DNA of 17,872 nt from an uncultured Lachnospiraceae bacterium (GCA_910584785.1 CAJUDX010000062.1:1-17872), one strand, 5' to 3'; positions 1 through 8,072 are shown, counted from the first letter of the stretch. Notes: generated by a model from the letters alone, not told the origin. Translations and numbers: made by a program.

Positions 1-1523
1 GCGCCGCAGGCAACTATGGTCTGTTTCTCCTCCATCATATAGATATTATATAGACATGCCTTCCCCTCGCAGGCATAACCGACATTTTCAAGATTCCCTG
101 CCATATTCTTCTGCCGGTACAGGTAATAGGGCTTCATCCCCATCTCCCCCGCCCGCTCTGCGGCTAAATCCACCAGCTCATCCAGCATTTCCCCGGAAGC
201 CATCGGATAATCGGTGTACTGCTGCTTTTCCACATTCAGACGCGCCGCCCGCTTCAATGCCAGGCAGTGCACGGTAAGGCTGTCCGGTCCCAGCGCACGA
301 ACTTCATCTAATGTATGCCGGATTTCCTCTTCTCCCTCTCCGGGAAGGCCGAGAATAATATCCATATTGATATTGTCAAACCCTTCTTTGCGGGCGGCAT
401 AAAAAACTTCCTTCACCTGCCCTACACTGTGCCGCCGACCGATTAAATCCAGGGTTTTCTGGTTCATCGACTGCGGGTTTATGGATATCCGCCCGGTTCC
501 ATAGGCTTTCAAGATCCGAAGCTTCTCCTGGTTTAAGCTGTCCGGCCTTCCTGCTTCCACCGTAAACTCTTTTAAGCTGTCAGTTGAAAACGTCCGGTGC
601 ACCATCTCCATCAGCGTCTTTAATTCCTTTTCCGGCAATGAAGTCGGTGTGCCGCCGCCGATATAAATGGTCTGCAACTTCTTCTCTTTCCCGGCCCATT
701 CCCTCACCATTATAAATTCCTTTTGCAGACATTCCAGGTATTCCCCCAGACGCCCCTTCCACTTTCCAATTGGATAAGAGGTAAACGAACAGTACAGACA
801 GGTTGTAGGGCAAAACGGAATCCCCACATACAGGCTGTATCCTTTCATGGCATCCAACCCGCCAAGAAGTGATCTCTCTTCTTTGGCAATCTCTAAGCAC
901 AGCTTCCTCTTCTTTTCCCCGACCAGATAATCTTCTTCCAAAAACCCTAAAATTCTCTCGTCGTTCCATCCAAGAGAAAGCTTTTCTTCGGGAATTTTCA
1001 CCGGTCGGATTCCTGTCAGCGCTCCCCAGGGAAGTTCTTTTTTCGTTTCCAGCATTAAAAGAAAATACAAGCGCCGCTTAATCCTGTTTTTCATCTCTTT
1101 TCGTTCAGAACGGTTCACGGCAAACGGCAGGTTTTCCTCCGCCTCTGCCAGTCCCCTCCTGATAACTGGAGAAACCCAGAAAAACACTTCCCGCCAGTCA
1201 CGACTTTGTTCCCTGCCCGCATCCGGCTCACCGGGGATTCTCCCTGCACCAGAGCCTTTATCCATCTTATCTTCGCCACTGGTGTTATCTTTATCATCTC
1301 CACCCTCCAGGGCATCATTATTCTCTGCTTTTTGAACATCCAGAATATACATTCCGCTTTCTGCTCCATTGCTGTTCAAAAAACGCCCTGTTACCAGAAT
1401 ATCGGCATCCGAAAGCTTTTCCTCATAGACAAACCCTGCCCCCGGATAAAAAGCCATCAAAAGTTCCCGTACATCCTGCTCAAACGCCTCATCTTCCAAA
1501 TCTATCCCTATTACCACGGACAT
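1..1523 (-). CDS. hemZ: Coproporphyrinogen dehydrogenase HemZ (radical SAM), 3' end outside window
   Basis: Oxygen-independent coproporphyrinogen III oxidase-like radical SAM enzyme of the HemZ type, a cytoplasmic oxidase linked to haem synthesis. About 507 codons are visible and the stop lies beyond the left edge. The radical SAM cluster motif CPTTCLYC gives Cys238, Cys242 and Cys245. It is preceded by the HemZ-typical PWGALTGIRPVKI at about 165-177 and followed by YIGGGTPTSL. The last visible residues include EGKACLYNIYMMEE, a HemZ C-terminal signature. The start is the ATG at 1523, because an in-frame TAG lies six codons upstream; the Shine-Dalgarno is only a weak AGGG. Residues about 66-110 form a polar, acidic, low-complexity insert that I do not expect in most HemZ proteins. 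The gene follows the MBL-fold hydrolase by 74 bp, probably in the same transcript as relA. Function follows from family membership; HemZ-type proteins are less well tested than HemN. Confidence 0.9.
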   Translation of the reverse strand, partial: MSVVIGIDLEDEAFEQDVRELLMAFYPGAGFVYEEKLSDADILVTGRFLNSNGAESGMYILDVQKAENNDALEGGDDKDNTSGEDKMDKGSGAGRIPGEPDAGREQSRDWREVFFWVSPVIRRGLAEAEENLPFAVNRSERKEMKNRIKRRLYFLLMLETKKELPWGALTGIRPVKIPEEKLSLGWNDERILGFLEEDYLVGEKKRKLCLEIAKEERSLLGGLDAMKGYSLYVGIPFCPTTCLYCSFTSYPIGKWKGRLGEYLECLQKEFIMVREWAGKEKKLQTIYIGGGTPTSLPEKELKTLMEMVHRTFSTDSLKEFTVEAGRPDSLNQEKLRILKAYGTGRISINPQSMNQKTLDLIGRRHSVGQVKEVFYAARKEGFDNINMDIILGLPGEGEEEIRHTLDEVRALGPDSLTVHCLALKRAARLNVEKQQYTDYPMASGEMLDELVDLAAERAGEMGMKPYYLYRQKNMAGNLENVGYACEGKACLYNIYMMEEKQTIVACG

Positions 1524-1597
1524 ATCCCTACTATACCTCTATCGTCAGTTCTATCGTTATCATTATCCCTGCCACTCTCGTTATTCCGTCCCTGTCC

Positions 1598-2239
1598 TTA
1601 CTTCTGGTACGAGCTTAACGGATTATACTTCTTTTCATGCCCAATCGTCGTCTGCGCTTCATGTCCGGGATATACATTCACCTCCTCAGGCAGCACAAAC
1701 AGCTTATTTACCACCGAAGAAACCAAATCCCGCCCGTTTCCCGTAGGAAAATCCGTCCGACCATAGGATTCACAAAACAGTGTATCCCCGCTGAACAGTA
1801 CCTTATTTTCTTCCAGATAATAGCACACGCTTCCCCCGGTATGTCCCGGTGTGGCAATAACCTTCCATGTCCTTCCCAGCAGAGAAAGTTCTTCCCCATC
1901 GCCCAAAAGCTCCACCTTCTTTAAAGACACGCCGTCACCATAAGTCACAGAAAGATTCATGGAAGGATCGCTTAACAGATTTTCCTCTCCCTTCCCCGCA
2001 TAAACCGGAAGCTGAAATGCCCGCACCAGATCCGGAACAGCACAAATATGGTCAAAATGCCCGTGTGTTAAAAGAACTGCTTTGGGTATTACCCCCAGTT
2101 CCTTACATTGATTTAAGATCACTGGTCCGTTATCCGCCGGATCGATAATTACTCCTTCCATTAATTCATCGTCAAATGCCAGGTAACAATTCGTCCCGAC
2201 AATTCCCAATACCTGACTTCTGATTTTTAAATTCCCCAT
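1598..2239 (-). CDS. MBL-fold metallo-hydrolase (glyoxalase II-like, YqgX type)
   Basis: Metallo-beta-lactamase-fold hydrolase of 213 residues, similar in size and motifs to the short glyoxalase II-like proteins of Firmicutes. The metal-binding motif is LTHGHFDHI, giving His59, His61, Asp63 and His64. His133 (TPGHTGG), Asp152 (FSGDTLF) and His193 (YPGHE) complete a two-metal site. The family hydrolyses thioesters such as S-lactoylglutathione or related thiols, but the substrate here cannot be read from sequence. It starts at an ATG with AGGAGG ten bases upstream. It lies 84 bp downstream of relA and 74 bp upstream of hemZ, on the same strand, and no terminator is visible in either gap. Co-transcription relA-MBL-hemZ is therefore likely. 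Confidence 0.88.
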   Translation of the reverse strand: MGNLKIRSQVLGIVGTNCYLAFDDELMEGVIIDPADNGPVILNQCKELGVIPKAVLLTHGHFDHICAVPDLVRAFQLPVYAGKGEENLLSDPSMNLSVTYGDGVSLKKVELLGDGEELSLLGRTWKVIATPGHTGGSVCYYLEENKVLFSGDTLFCESYGRTDFPTGNGRDLVSSVVNKLFVLPEEVNVYPGHEAQTTIGHEKKYNPLSSYQK

Positions 2240-2323
2240 AACTGCCCATCCTCCTGCTTTTATTGCCTGTATTTTCCCCTGAATCTTCAGTTAGTACATT
2301 TTATCATCGAAGTATTAAAGCGT

Positions 2324-4606
2324 TTACCCCGCTGACCTCTCAATATCCAGCACACTTTCGATCTGCCGAATCTTATCAATCAGCCGATTTAACTCCTCAA
2401 CTCCATGAATATCAAAGCTCATTGAAATCGTCGCCTTTCCCTGTTTGCTCGTACGCACATTCATGGATTTAATATCAATCTGCTTTTCTGTAAATACCTT
2501 GGAAATATCCACGAACAGACCAATCCGGTTATTGGCATAGACCTTAATCTCCGTCGAGTAGGTCGTACCTGTACTCTCCGCCTCGGACTTTTGCCACTCG
2601 GCGTCAATCAGCCTCCCTTTTTCATCCTCCGGAAGATAAATCATATTAATACAGTCCGTCCGGTGGATGGAAATACCCCTCCCACGGGTAACAAAGCCCA
2701 CAATCTCATCGCCGGGCACCGGGCTGCAGCACTTGGAAAACCGAACCGCCAGATCATGAATCCCCTTAACTACAATTCCGCTTTGGGACTTTCTGGCAGG
2801 TTCCTGCCCATTATTCGTCATCTCGGTCAGTTCTTTTAGTATAGAGGTATCGGTAACATCCTTCTTTTTCTTCTTTTCCCGCTCCTCCAGCATTTTATTA
2901 ATGACCTGGCCTTCCTTTAAACCGCCATGACCAATGGACGCAAGCACCGAATCCCAATCTCTGAAGGCATAACGGCGCATTACCTTTTCCATATATTCCG
3001 GCTTGCTGATTTCCGAATAGACAATTCCCTTCGCTTTACAGTAGCGGTCAATCATATCCTTGCCCCGGAGAATATTATCTTCCTTCAATTCCGCCTTAAA
3101 CCATTGATTAATCTTATTCTTCGCCTGGGTACTCTTAACTAACCCCAGCCAGTCCCGGCTTGGTCCCTTGGAATTTTGAGAAGTAAGAATCTCTATCCGA
3201 TCTCCGTTTTGAATAATATAGTCAATCGGGACCAGACGGCTGTTTGCCTTAGCTCCAACCATCTTATTTCCCACTGCGCTGTGAATCGCATAGGCAAAGT
3301 CAATAGGGGTGGAACCGCTGGGAAGATTCTTTACATCGCCCGACGGCGTAAAGCAATAAACCATATCTGAAAATAAATTTAAGTCACTCTTAATCAGACT
3401 TAAAAATTCCTTAGAATCATCGGTATCTTTCTGCCACTCCAAAATCTGGCGCAGCCAGCTTAACTTGGCTTCCTCGCTGCCCGCAGCCACCTGCCCGCTT
3501 CCGCTCTCCTTATATTTCCAATGTGCAGCAATTCCATACTCTGCCGTTCTGTGCATCTCAAAGGTGCGGATTTGAATTTCAAACGGCTGCCCGCTGCTGC
3601 TAATCAGTGTTGTATGCAGCGACTGGTACATATTGGGTTTTGGCATGGCGATAAAGTCCTTAAACCGCCCCGGAATCGGCTTATACATTTCATGGATCAC
3701 GCCCAGGGCTGCATAACAGTCCTTTACCGTATCCACAATAATCCGAACAGCAAACAAATCATAGATCTGATCCAGCGTTTTATTTTGATTCACCATCTTT
3801 CGGTAAATGCTGAAAAAATGCTTTACCCTGCCGTCCACCTTCGCTTCAATTTCCGCCTCCTGAACATGTTCCCTGACTTCCTCGACAATCTCCTCAACGA
3901 ATGCTTCTCTGGCCCCCCGTCCTAAAGAAATCTTATCTGCCAGATCCTGAAAAACCTCCGGCTCCAAATATTTTAATGATAAATCATCCAGTTCCACCTT
4001 AATTTTAGAAATTCCCAGACGATCGGCAATAGGCGAATAAATATCCAGCGTTTCCCTGGCCTTCTCCTTCTGCTTTGCCGGGGACTGGAATTGCAGTGTC
4101 CGCAGGTTATGCAGCCGGTCAGCCAGCTTAATCAAAATTACCCTGATATCCTTAGCCATTGCCAAAAACATCTTCCTGAGGTTTTCTGCCTGAAGCTCCA
4201 CCTTATCCGCCGACCAGGACAGCTGGGTAAGTTTTGTTACCCCATCGACTAATAAAGCAACCTCCTCGCCAAACTCCTGCTTAAGCTCCTCCAATGTCAT
4301 CACCGTATCTTCCACGACATCGTGAAGCAGTGCAGCTTCTAACGTCTCCTTATCCATCTCCAAATCTGCCAGAATAATCGCCACACAGAGGGGATGAATA
4401 ATATAGGGCTCGCCGGACTTGCGCTTTTGTGCCTTATGTGCCTCCTTTGCAATCTGATAGGCTTTTTCAATCATGCTGATATCGTCCGACGGATGATAGC
4501 GGCGGATACTCTTAATCAAATCTGCATACAGTCTCCCCGGACTGGTAAATGACGCCGGGGCCTCCAATTCAATATCCAATTTTTCCTTCATCTCATCATT
4601 CACCAT
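2324..4606 (-). CDS. relA: Bifunctional (p)ppGpp synthetase/hydrolase Rel
   Basis: Long RelA/SpoT homolog of 760 residues that makes and degrades the stringent-response alarmones ppGpp and pppGpp. The HD hydrolase domain holds His71 and the pair His95-Asp96 (LLHDVVEDT), with LADRLHNLRTL at about 161-171. The synthetase domain carries RFKD at 314-317, the RxKD version typical of bifunctional enzymes, followed by MYQSLHTT. A TGS domain spans about 415-475, then a helical linker with a lysine-rich stretch near 577-582, a Cys-Cys pair at 626-627 (FSKCCSPVPGDEI), and a C-terminal ACT domain from about 685. Both catalytic halves look intact. The ATG at 4606 has a good Shine-Dalgarno (AGGTGAT). The gene has its own promoter just upstream. 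The symbol rel would serve equally well. Confidence 0.97.
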   Translation of the reverse strand: MVNDEMKEKLDIELEAPASFTSPGRLYADLIKSIRRYHPSDDISMIEKAYQIAKEAHKAQKRKSGEPYIIHPLCVAIILADLEMDKETLEAALLHDVVEDTVMTLEELKQEFGEEVALLVDGVTKLTQLSWSADKVELQAENLRKMFLAMAKDIRVILIKLADRLHNLRTLQFQSPAKQKEKARETLDIYSPIADRLGISKIKVELDDLSLKYLEPEVFQDLADKISLGRGAREAFVEEIVEEVREHVQEAEIEAKVDGRVKHFFSIYRKMVNQNKTLDQIYDLFAVRIIVDTVKDCYAALGVIHEMYKPIPGRFKDFIAMPKPNMYQSLHTTLISSSGQPFEIQIRTFEMHRTAEYGIAAHWKYKESGSGQVAAGSEEAKLSWLRQILEWQKDTDDSKEFLSLIKSDLNLFSDMVYCFTPSGDVKNLPSGSTPIDFAYAIHSAVGNKMVGAKANSRLVPIDYIIQNGDRIEILTSQNSKGPSRDWLGLVKSTQAKNKINQWFKAELKEDNILRGKDMIDRYCKAKGIVYSEISKPEYMEKVMRRYAFRDWDSVLASIGHGGLKEGQVINKMLEEREKKKKKDVTDTSILKELTEMTNNGQEPARKSQSGIVVKGIHDLAVRFSKCCSPVPGDEIVGFVTRGRGISIHRTDCINMIYLPEDEKGRLIDAEWQKSEAESTGTTYSTEIKVYANNRIGLFVDISKVFTEKQIDIKSMNVRTSKQGKATISMSFDIHGVEELNRLIDKIRQIESVLDIERSAG

Positions 4607-4638
4607 TTGATCACCTGCCTGTTATCTTTTTATTTCAC

Positions 4639-4667
4639 ATTATAGTTTTTTTTGTCTAAAAATGCAA
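4639..4667 (-). promoter_or_regulatory. SigmaA-type promoter of relA
   Basis: On the minus strand, TTGCAT (4667-4662) and TATAAT (4644-4639) are separated by exactly 17 bp. The -10 is perfect and the -35 matches TTGACA at four of six positions. The expected start near 4632 gives a leader of about 25 nt before the relA ATG at 4606. The site lies just downstream of the terminator of the preceding gene, which supports an independent transcription unit. Confidence 0.75.
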
Positions 4668-4697
4668 GCAAAACTGAAAAGCACACGGTCAGCAAAC

Positions 4698-4759
4698 AAA
4701 AAAGCGTTACTGTTCACACGTTCACTGCAACAGGTGCGCAGACCTACGTGAACAGTAAC
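4698..4759 (-). terminator. Rho-independent terminator after the COG1237-like MBL gene
   Basis: Two perfect 12-bp arms, GTTACTGTTCAC (4759-4748 on the minus strand) and its complement (4717-4706), enclose a 30-nt loop. The loop can itself fold (AGGT...ACCT). The second arm is followed by GC and six T residues. It begins about 20 bp after the stop codon at 4781. The loop is longer than usual, but the long perfect stem plus T-tract in this orientation fits a terminator best. Confidence 0.75.
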
Positions 4760-4780
4760 AAAAAAGCACACTGCCGGATA

Positions 4781-5611
4781 CTACAGATAGAGACAGCTTC
4801 CAGCCCCAAAATATCCGCTGCGAATCCCTTTTTCTGTAAGAATTGGTACAAATTCGGTTCCTGTACAGTGGTTAAAGGCGGTCAGTTCCACGCCCAAACG
4901 TTTTAATTGAGCGCCCGTCCACAAAAGCCTTTCCTTATCTGCCCCCAGAAGATGGGTTCCGCCAATCACGGTACGGACAGGCTGCCCCAATTTTCTTTCC
5001 ACGGTTTCCAGCATATTGATGATTCCCGGATGGCTGCATCCTGCGATAACTGCCAGTCCATTTCCCGTATCTGCCGCCAGGCAGATCTCTTCATCAAAAG
5101 AATCAGGAACCATCACACCCCTTGCCGCTTCCCGGATAAAACGTGCCGGAATTGCTTCCTGCGGGTGAATCCGTTCAAAACCGCCTACCACCCACAACCC
5201 TTCGCCCAGGGCCAGCACATCCTCACATATCCATTGTTGCCCAGTCTTTTCCCATAAATACGCCTTGGATATCCCGCAGCCCAGATAAACGCTCCACTCT
5301 TTCTCCTTCCCGTACTTTTCCTGAAAAAAGGCCTCCTCCTTCCCCAACACAGCACATCCCTTCACCCCATATTCTTCCGCCCACAAAAAGCCTGCACAAT
5401 GATCATAATGGCTATGACTGAATACAAGATAGTCCAACTGGTCAAACGGCACACCAAGCCGTTTTCCATTCTCCCAGGTTTCCTTTCCCTGCCCAAAATC
5501 AAACAAAACCTTCTTTCCCCCTGCTTCAAGGTAAAGCGATAAACCGTGCCGGGCTTCTAATCCTTTATTACCCGACACAACATTATCCATCACACATAAA
5601 ATCCTGACCAT
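4781..5611 (-). CDS. MBL-fold metal-dependent hydrolase, COG1237-like
   Basis: Protein of 276 residues with a metallo-beta-lactamase fold. The metal motif FSHSHYDH lies at 64-71, giving His66, His68, Asp70 and His71. Further downstream are AGCSHPGIIN, VIGGTHLL and FNHCTG. This motif set resembles COG1237, whose archaeal relatives include the dihydropterin-dependent RFA-P synthase used in methanopterin synthesis; that pathway is not expected in this organism, so the substrate is unknown. I chose the ATG at 5611 because GGGAGG sits four bases upstream. An in-frame GTG at 5623 would add four residues but overlaps the Shine-Dalgarno. A terminator follows the gene, and its 5' side faces a plus-strand island, so it is probably monocistronic. 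No convincing promoter was found. Confidence 0.85.
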   Translation of the reverse strand: MVRILCVMDNVVSGNKGLEARHGLSLYLEAGGKKVLFDFGQGKETWENGKRLGVPFDQLDYLVFSHSHYDHCAGFLWAEEYGVKGCAVLGKEEAFFQEKYGKEKEWSVYLGCGISKAYLWEKTGQQWICEDVLALGEGLWVVGGFERIHPQEAIPARFIREAARGVMVPDSFDEEICLAADTGNGLAVIAGCSHPGIINMLETVERKLGQPVRTVIGGTHLLGADKERLLWTGAQLKRLGVELTAFNHCTGTEFVPILTEKGIRSGYFGAGSCLYL

Positions 5612-5663
5612 ACTGCCTCCCACACATTATAAATGATTCACGACAAAATATAATCAAAAAAGT

Positions 5664-5921
5664 TTGATAAAACTTTCACAACTTGTTTGTGCCTTGGAAA
5701 GGAATCGCAAAAAGATGAAAAAGGAACTGTTGCAAAATACAGTTGATGCACAAGATATGGATGAAACACTTGTGGTTTCTGTCGTATATCATGCACTTAG
5801 CCGTTATTTTGCGACAGCCCCTTGCGCCGGAGCGCGTCTGTGTCAGCAGACACTTTCCTTAGGCACGGAGTGCGCATCCCCCGGAGGGTTTTTGCTTTAT
5901 AGGACGCAAAATTTCCTATAA
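5664..5921 (+). CDS. Small plus-strand ORF with weak Spo0E-like pattern (hypothetical)
   Basis: An 85-codon frame on the plus strand, opposite to every other gene in the window. Residues about 1-50 (LERNRKKMKKELL, then TLVVSVVYHALSRYF) have the size and helix-loop-helix spacing of Spo0E-type aspartyl-phosphate phosphatases. The signature SQELD is not kept; the matching stretch reads SVVYH, so activity would be doubtful. Residues after about 51 (TAPCAGARLCQQ onward) are encoded by a run of short hairpins and do not look like a normal protein domain. Start choice is unclear: TTG at 5664 has no Shine-Dalgarno, while ATG at 5715 has AAAGGAA ten bases upstream but cuts into the first helix. It could be a degraded gene, a small real gene fused to a repeat, or no gene at all. 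Confidence 0.3.
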   Translation: MIKLSQLVCALERNRKKMKKELLQNTVDAQDMDETLVVSVVYHALSRYFATAPCAGARLCQQTLSLGTECASPGGFLLYRTQNFL

Positions 5922-5923
5922 AG
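5820..5923. repeat. Chain of short hairpins ending in a perfect 10-bp inverted repeat
   Basis: On the plus strand, closely spaced stems follow one another: GCGC-CGGA-GCGC, GTGTC-AGCA-GACAC, GCAC-GGA-GTGC, CCC-CCGGA-GGG followed by five T residues, then CTTTATAGGA (5895-5904) with its exact complement at 5914-5923 around a 9-nt loop. This is far denser than in the other gaps of the window and is locally G+C-rich. It overlaps the end of the small plus-strand ORF, whose stop lies inside the last arm. It could be a dispersed intergenic repeat, a small structured RNA or a terminator cluster. Only one copy is present here. Confidence 0.55.
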
Positions 5924-5925
5924 TG

Positions 5926-5961
5926 AAAAAAGCTGGCCTGCATATTTATGCATCAGCCAGC
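5926..5961 (-). terminator. Rho-independent terminator of apt
   Basis: On the minus strand, GCTGGC (5961-5956) pairs with GCCAGC (5937-5932), and inside it TGCATA pairs with TATGCA around a two-base loop. Small internal bulges separate the two helices. Six T residues follow at 5931-5926. It starts 11 bp after the apt stop codon. Confidence 0.88.
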
Positions 5962-5972
5962 CTGATTTTCCT

Positions 5973-6497
5973 TTAATTCCCTTCGTAAGCAATCACGGTT
6001 TTTACATCGTAATTCTTCAGCCTCTCTCTTCCTTTAAGCCCCTTAAGTTCCATTACAAAGCAGATTTTAACCACCTCTCCGCCAAGCTGCTCCACCAGCC
6101 TGGTAATGGCTTCTATCGTTCCTCCCGTGGCAATCAAGTCATCCACAATCACGACCTTCTGTCCGGGTTTGATAGAATCTTTATGCATTTCAATCACTGC
6201 ACTTCCATATTCCAAATCATACTTTGCACTAATAGTCTCACAGGGAAGCTTTCCCTTTTTCCTTACCGGGACAAAACCCTTGTGCAGCATATAAGCCACC
6301 GGGACACCAAAGATAAATCCCCTGGACTCAGGTCCTACCACTACATCAAAATCCACACCATCCAGCATTTCAATCAGCTGATCAATTGCAAGATGAAGCC
6401 CGTCGGCGTCCTGTAAAATGGTGGTAACATCCCGAAAAATAATACCTGGCTCTGGAAAATCCGGTATACTCCTTACATAATCCTCAACCTTTTTCAT
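5973..6497 (-). CDS. apt: Adenine phosphoribosyltransferase
   Basis: Converts adenine and PRPP to AMP in purine salvage, in the cytoplasm. At 174 residues it has the usual bacterial Apt length. The PRPP-binding motif VVIVDDLIATGGT lies at 115-127. The N-terminal IPDFPEPGIIFRDVT and central VVGPESRGFIFG are Apt hallmarks that separate it from other phosphoribosyltransferases. The ATG start has GGAGG eight bases upstream. It is transcribed from its own promoter at 6554-6582 and closed by a hairpin terminator, so it appears to be a single-gene unit. The apt-rel neighbourhood is common in Firmicutes; here a COG1237-like gene and a plus-strand island sit between the two. Confidence 0.97.
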   Translation of the reverse strand: MKKVEDYVRSIPDFPEPGIIFRDVTTILQDADGLHLAIDQLIEMLDGVDFDVVVGPESRGFIFGVPVAYMLHKGFVPVRKKGKLPCETISAKYDLEYGSAVIEMHKDSIKPGQKVVIVDDLIATGGTIEAITRLVEQLGGEVVKICFVMELKGLKGRERLKNYDVKTVIAYEGN

Positions 6498-6553
6498 TTG
6501 CAGCCTCCATCAAAATTTTCAACATGATTATTTTCTCTTTGCCACTATACTCT

Positions 6554-6582
6554 ATTATACCCTCTTCTGCCTGCGCTGTAAA
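6554..6582 (-). promoter_or_regulatory. SigmaA-type promoter of apt
   Basis: On the minus strand, TTTACA (6582-6577) and TATAAT (6559-6554) are 17 bp apart. The -10 is perfect and the -35 differs from consensus at one position. It lies immediately after the xerD stop codon, and the predicted leader is about 50 nt. Confidence 0.85.
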
Positions 6583-6586
6583 CCTG

Positions 6587-7441
6587 CTATTGCTTTGTCT
6601 GTCCAAAATATGCAGTATACATCTGGGTCGTTGCCATATCTGAATGTCCTAACATTGTCTGGACAGCGCGGACATCGGCTCCACTTTTTAAAAGATGGGC
6701 AGCAAAAGAATGACGCAGGCTGTGCGGGGTGATATCGCTCTGGATTCCCGCCATCTCCCCATAATATTTAATAATCTTCCAAAATCCCTGTCGGCTCATG
6801 GCCTTTCCATTACAATTAACAAAAAGCCAGGAAGATTCCCCGCCCTTAAGTAAAAGGTCGCGGCTGCTTTCCAGATAATCGGCTAATGCCCTTTTCGTTT
6901 TTCTGTCAAAGGGAATATTCCTTTCTTTTTGATCTGCCCGACAGGTAATAAAGCCTACCGGCATATTAAGATCGCCGAGTTCTAAATGAACCAGCTCAGA
7001 AACCCGGATTCCTGTCGCATACAGTAATTCCAGCATAGCTTTATCCCTGATCTCCTTTGGCTTTTTCCCTTTGGGCTGGGCCATCAGAACTTCCACTTCC
7101 TCAACACTAAGAATGGTAGGCGCCTTCTTTTCAATTTTGGGCGCTCTAAGTAATTCAGCGGGATCTTTTGCAATCGCCCCAATACTAAACTCATAATGAA
7201 AAAAAGCCTTAATGGAAGCTAACATCCTGGAAATCGTGGTAGTCGCCCTTCCCTCATGCTCCAGATACAAAATATAGGAATTTAAACTGGTTTTTGTCAC
7301 CTTATTTAATTCCTTAATCCCCTGCCCTTCCAGGTAGGATAATAACTGTACTAAATCTCTTTGGTAGGAGATCTCTGTATTTCTGGATGTTTTTTTAACC
7401 TCCCGCAAATATTCTGTAAAATTCTCTATATCACTCAACAT
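6587..7441 (-). CDS. xerD: Tyrosine recombinase XerD-like
   Basis: Site-specific tyrosine recombinase of 284 residues, probably the XerD partner that resolves chromosome dimers at dif. An N-terminal SAM-like core-binding domain covers about 1-85. The catalytic domain holds all expected residues: Arg146 (ATGIRVSEL), Lys172, His240 and Arg243 (HSLRHSFA), His266 (MLGHSDM) and Tyr275 (QMYT). The protein stops nine residues after the nucleophile, whereas XerC/XerD proteins usually carry about 20 residues there that contact the partner subunit. No frameshift that would restore the tail is visible. The start has GAGGAAG upstream. Its place downstream of nudF and spoIIM matches the Bacillus arrangement and supports xerD over an integrase of a mobile element. 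Confidence 0.9.
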   Translation of the reverse strand: MLSDIENFTEYLREVKKTSRNTEISYQRDLVQLLSYLEGQGIKELNKVTKTSLNSYILYLEHEGRATTTISRMLASIKAFFHYEFSIGAIAKDPAELLRAPKIEKKAPTILSVEEVEVLMAQPKGKKPKEIRDKAMLELLYATGIRVSELVHLELGDLNMPVGFITCRADQKERNIPFDRKTKRALADYLESSRDLLLKGGESSWLFVNCNGKAMSRQGFWKIIKYYGEMAGIQSDITPHSLRHSFAAHLLKSGADVRAVQTMLGHSDMATTQMYTAYFGQTKQ

Positions 7442-7493
7442 TATTTCTTCCTCGTAATCTATACCCCTGCTTTATCATTACTTCGCTCCGTAG

Positions 7494-8072
7494 TCAAAGA
7501 AACCATGGATTGGCAAATGCCTCCAGCCCTGCCCCAACGCTTAAGAAAACCGCGGCGAACAGTGCAGGGAACAAACGAAGCCTGGCTTTTCCTTCCAGTC
7601 CCTGCCAGGTCAAAATTGCCCATGCAGGCAGATACAATATCATCTGAGGAAAGCAGGAACGAAAAAAATATAAAAGCCCCATTAATCCCAGCTCTATCGT
7701 ATACCAGGTTATCGTCCAGCTAAACGCAAAACCAAGATAAACCGCCAAAAGACAAAACCCAGCGGGGGCGCAGACTGTCAGACCAAGCAGCCAGCCAAGA
7801 CCACCCTCCTTCAGCCGCTTCCCGCAAAGGAACTGAAACTTTTCCCAGTTTCCCGGCTGTCTCCTCCACGGTGTAATTCCAGGATAAAACATATTATACC
7901 TGTCATCCTCTGTCTCTCTCCATTCTTCAACTTCCCCAATGATTTTTTCTTCTGCTCCCTTCTCTCTGACCATTTTCCAATTTCCTACAATGGTTCCCGC
8001 CATAATTCCCACCCAAAAACAGAAAAAAAATACCTTCCACACACCAATTTGTACGCGTCCCGACTTTCTCAT
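7494..8072 (-). CDS. spoIIM: Stage II sporulation protein M-like membrane protein
   Basis: Integral membrane protein of 192 residues. A first membrane segment lies at about 12-30, then a soluble loop rich in charged residues (35-90), then several hydrophobic segments at about 92-118, 120-136, 142-158 and 166-184. It ends in AGLEAFANPWFL, which resembles the characteristic SpoIIM C-terminus. In Bacillus, SpoIIM with SpoIID and SpoIIP forms the septal peptidoglycan-remodelling machine needed for engulfment. Location between nudF and xerD repeats the Bacillus order and strengthens the call, since sequence similarity in this family is low. The ATG has AGGG seven bases upstream. A sequence resembling a mother-cell SigmaE -10 lies just upstream. 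Confidence 0.8.
   Translation of the reverse strand: MRKSGRVQIGVWKVFFFCFWVGIMAGTIVGNWKMVREKGAEEKIIGEVEEWRETEDDRYNMFYPGITPWRRQPGNWEKFQFLCGKRLKEGGLGWLLGLTVCAPAGFCLLAVYLGFAFSWTITWYTIELGLMGLLYFFRSCFPQMILYLPAWAILTWQGLEGKARLRLFPALFAAVFLSVGAGLEAFANPWFL

Noticed and set aside
1206..1766. Long plus-strand open frame across the hemZ 5' region
   Set aside because: It lies mostly opposite hemZ and the MBL gene, its translation is low-complexity and has no recognisable motif; the minus-strand genes explain the region.
4706..4759. 12-bp inverted repeat as a repressor operator
   Set aside because: The T-tract on the minus strand and the position 20 bp after a stop codon fit a terminator better. An operator role for relA is not excluded but has no support.
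5611..5654. TATAAT on the minus strand at 5631-5626 and on the plus strand at 5649-5654 as promoters
   Set aside because: Neither has a -35 at 16-18 bp, and the minus-strand one would place the start inside the Shine-Dalgarno of the MBL gene.
6587..7441. Tyrosine recombinase as sign of an integrated mobile element
   Set aside because: No attachment-site repeats, phage or conjugation genes are nearby, and the nudF-spoIIM-xerD order indicates a core chromosomal gene.
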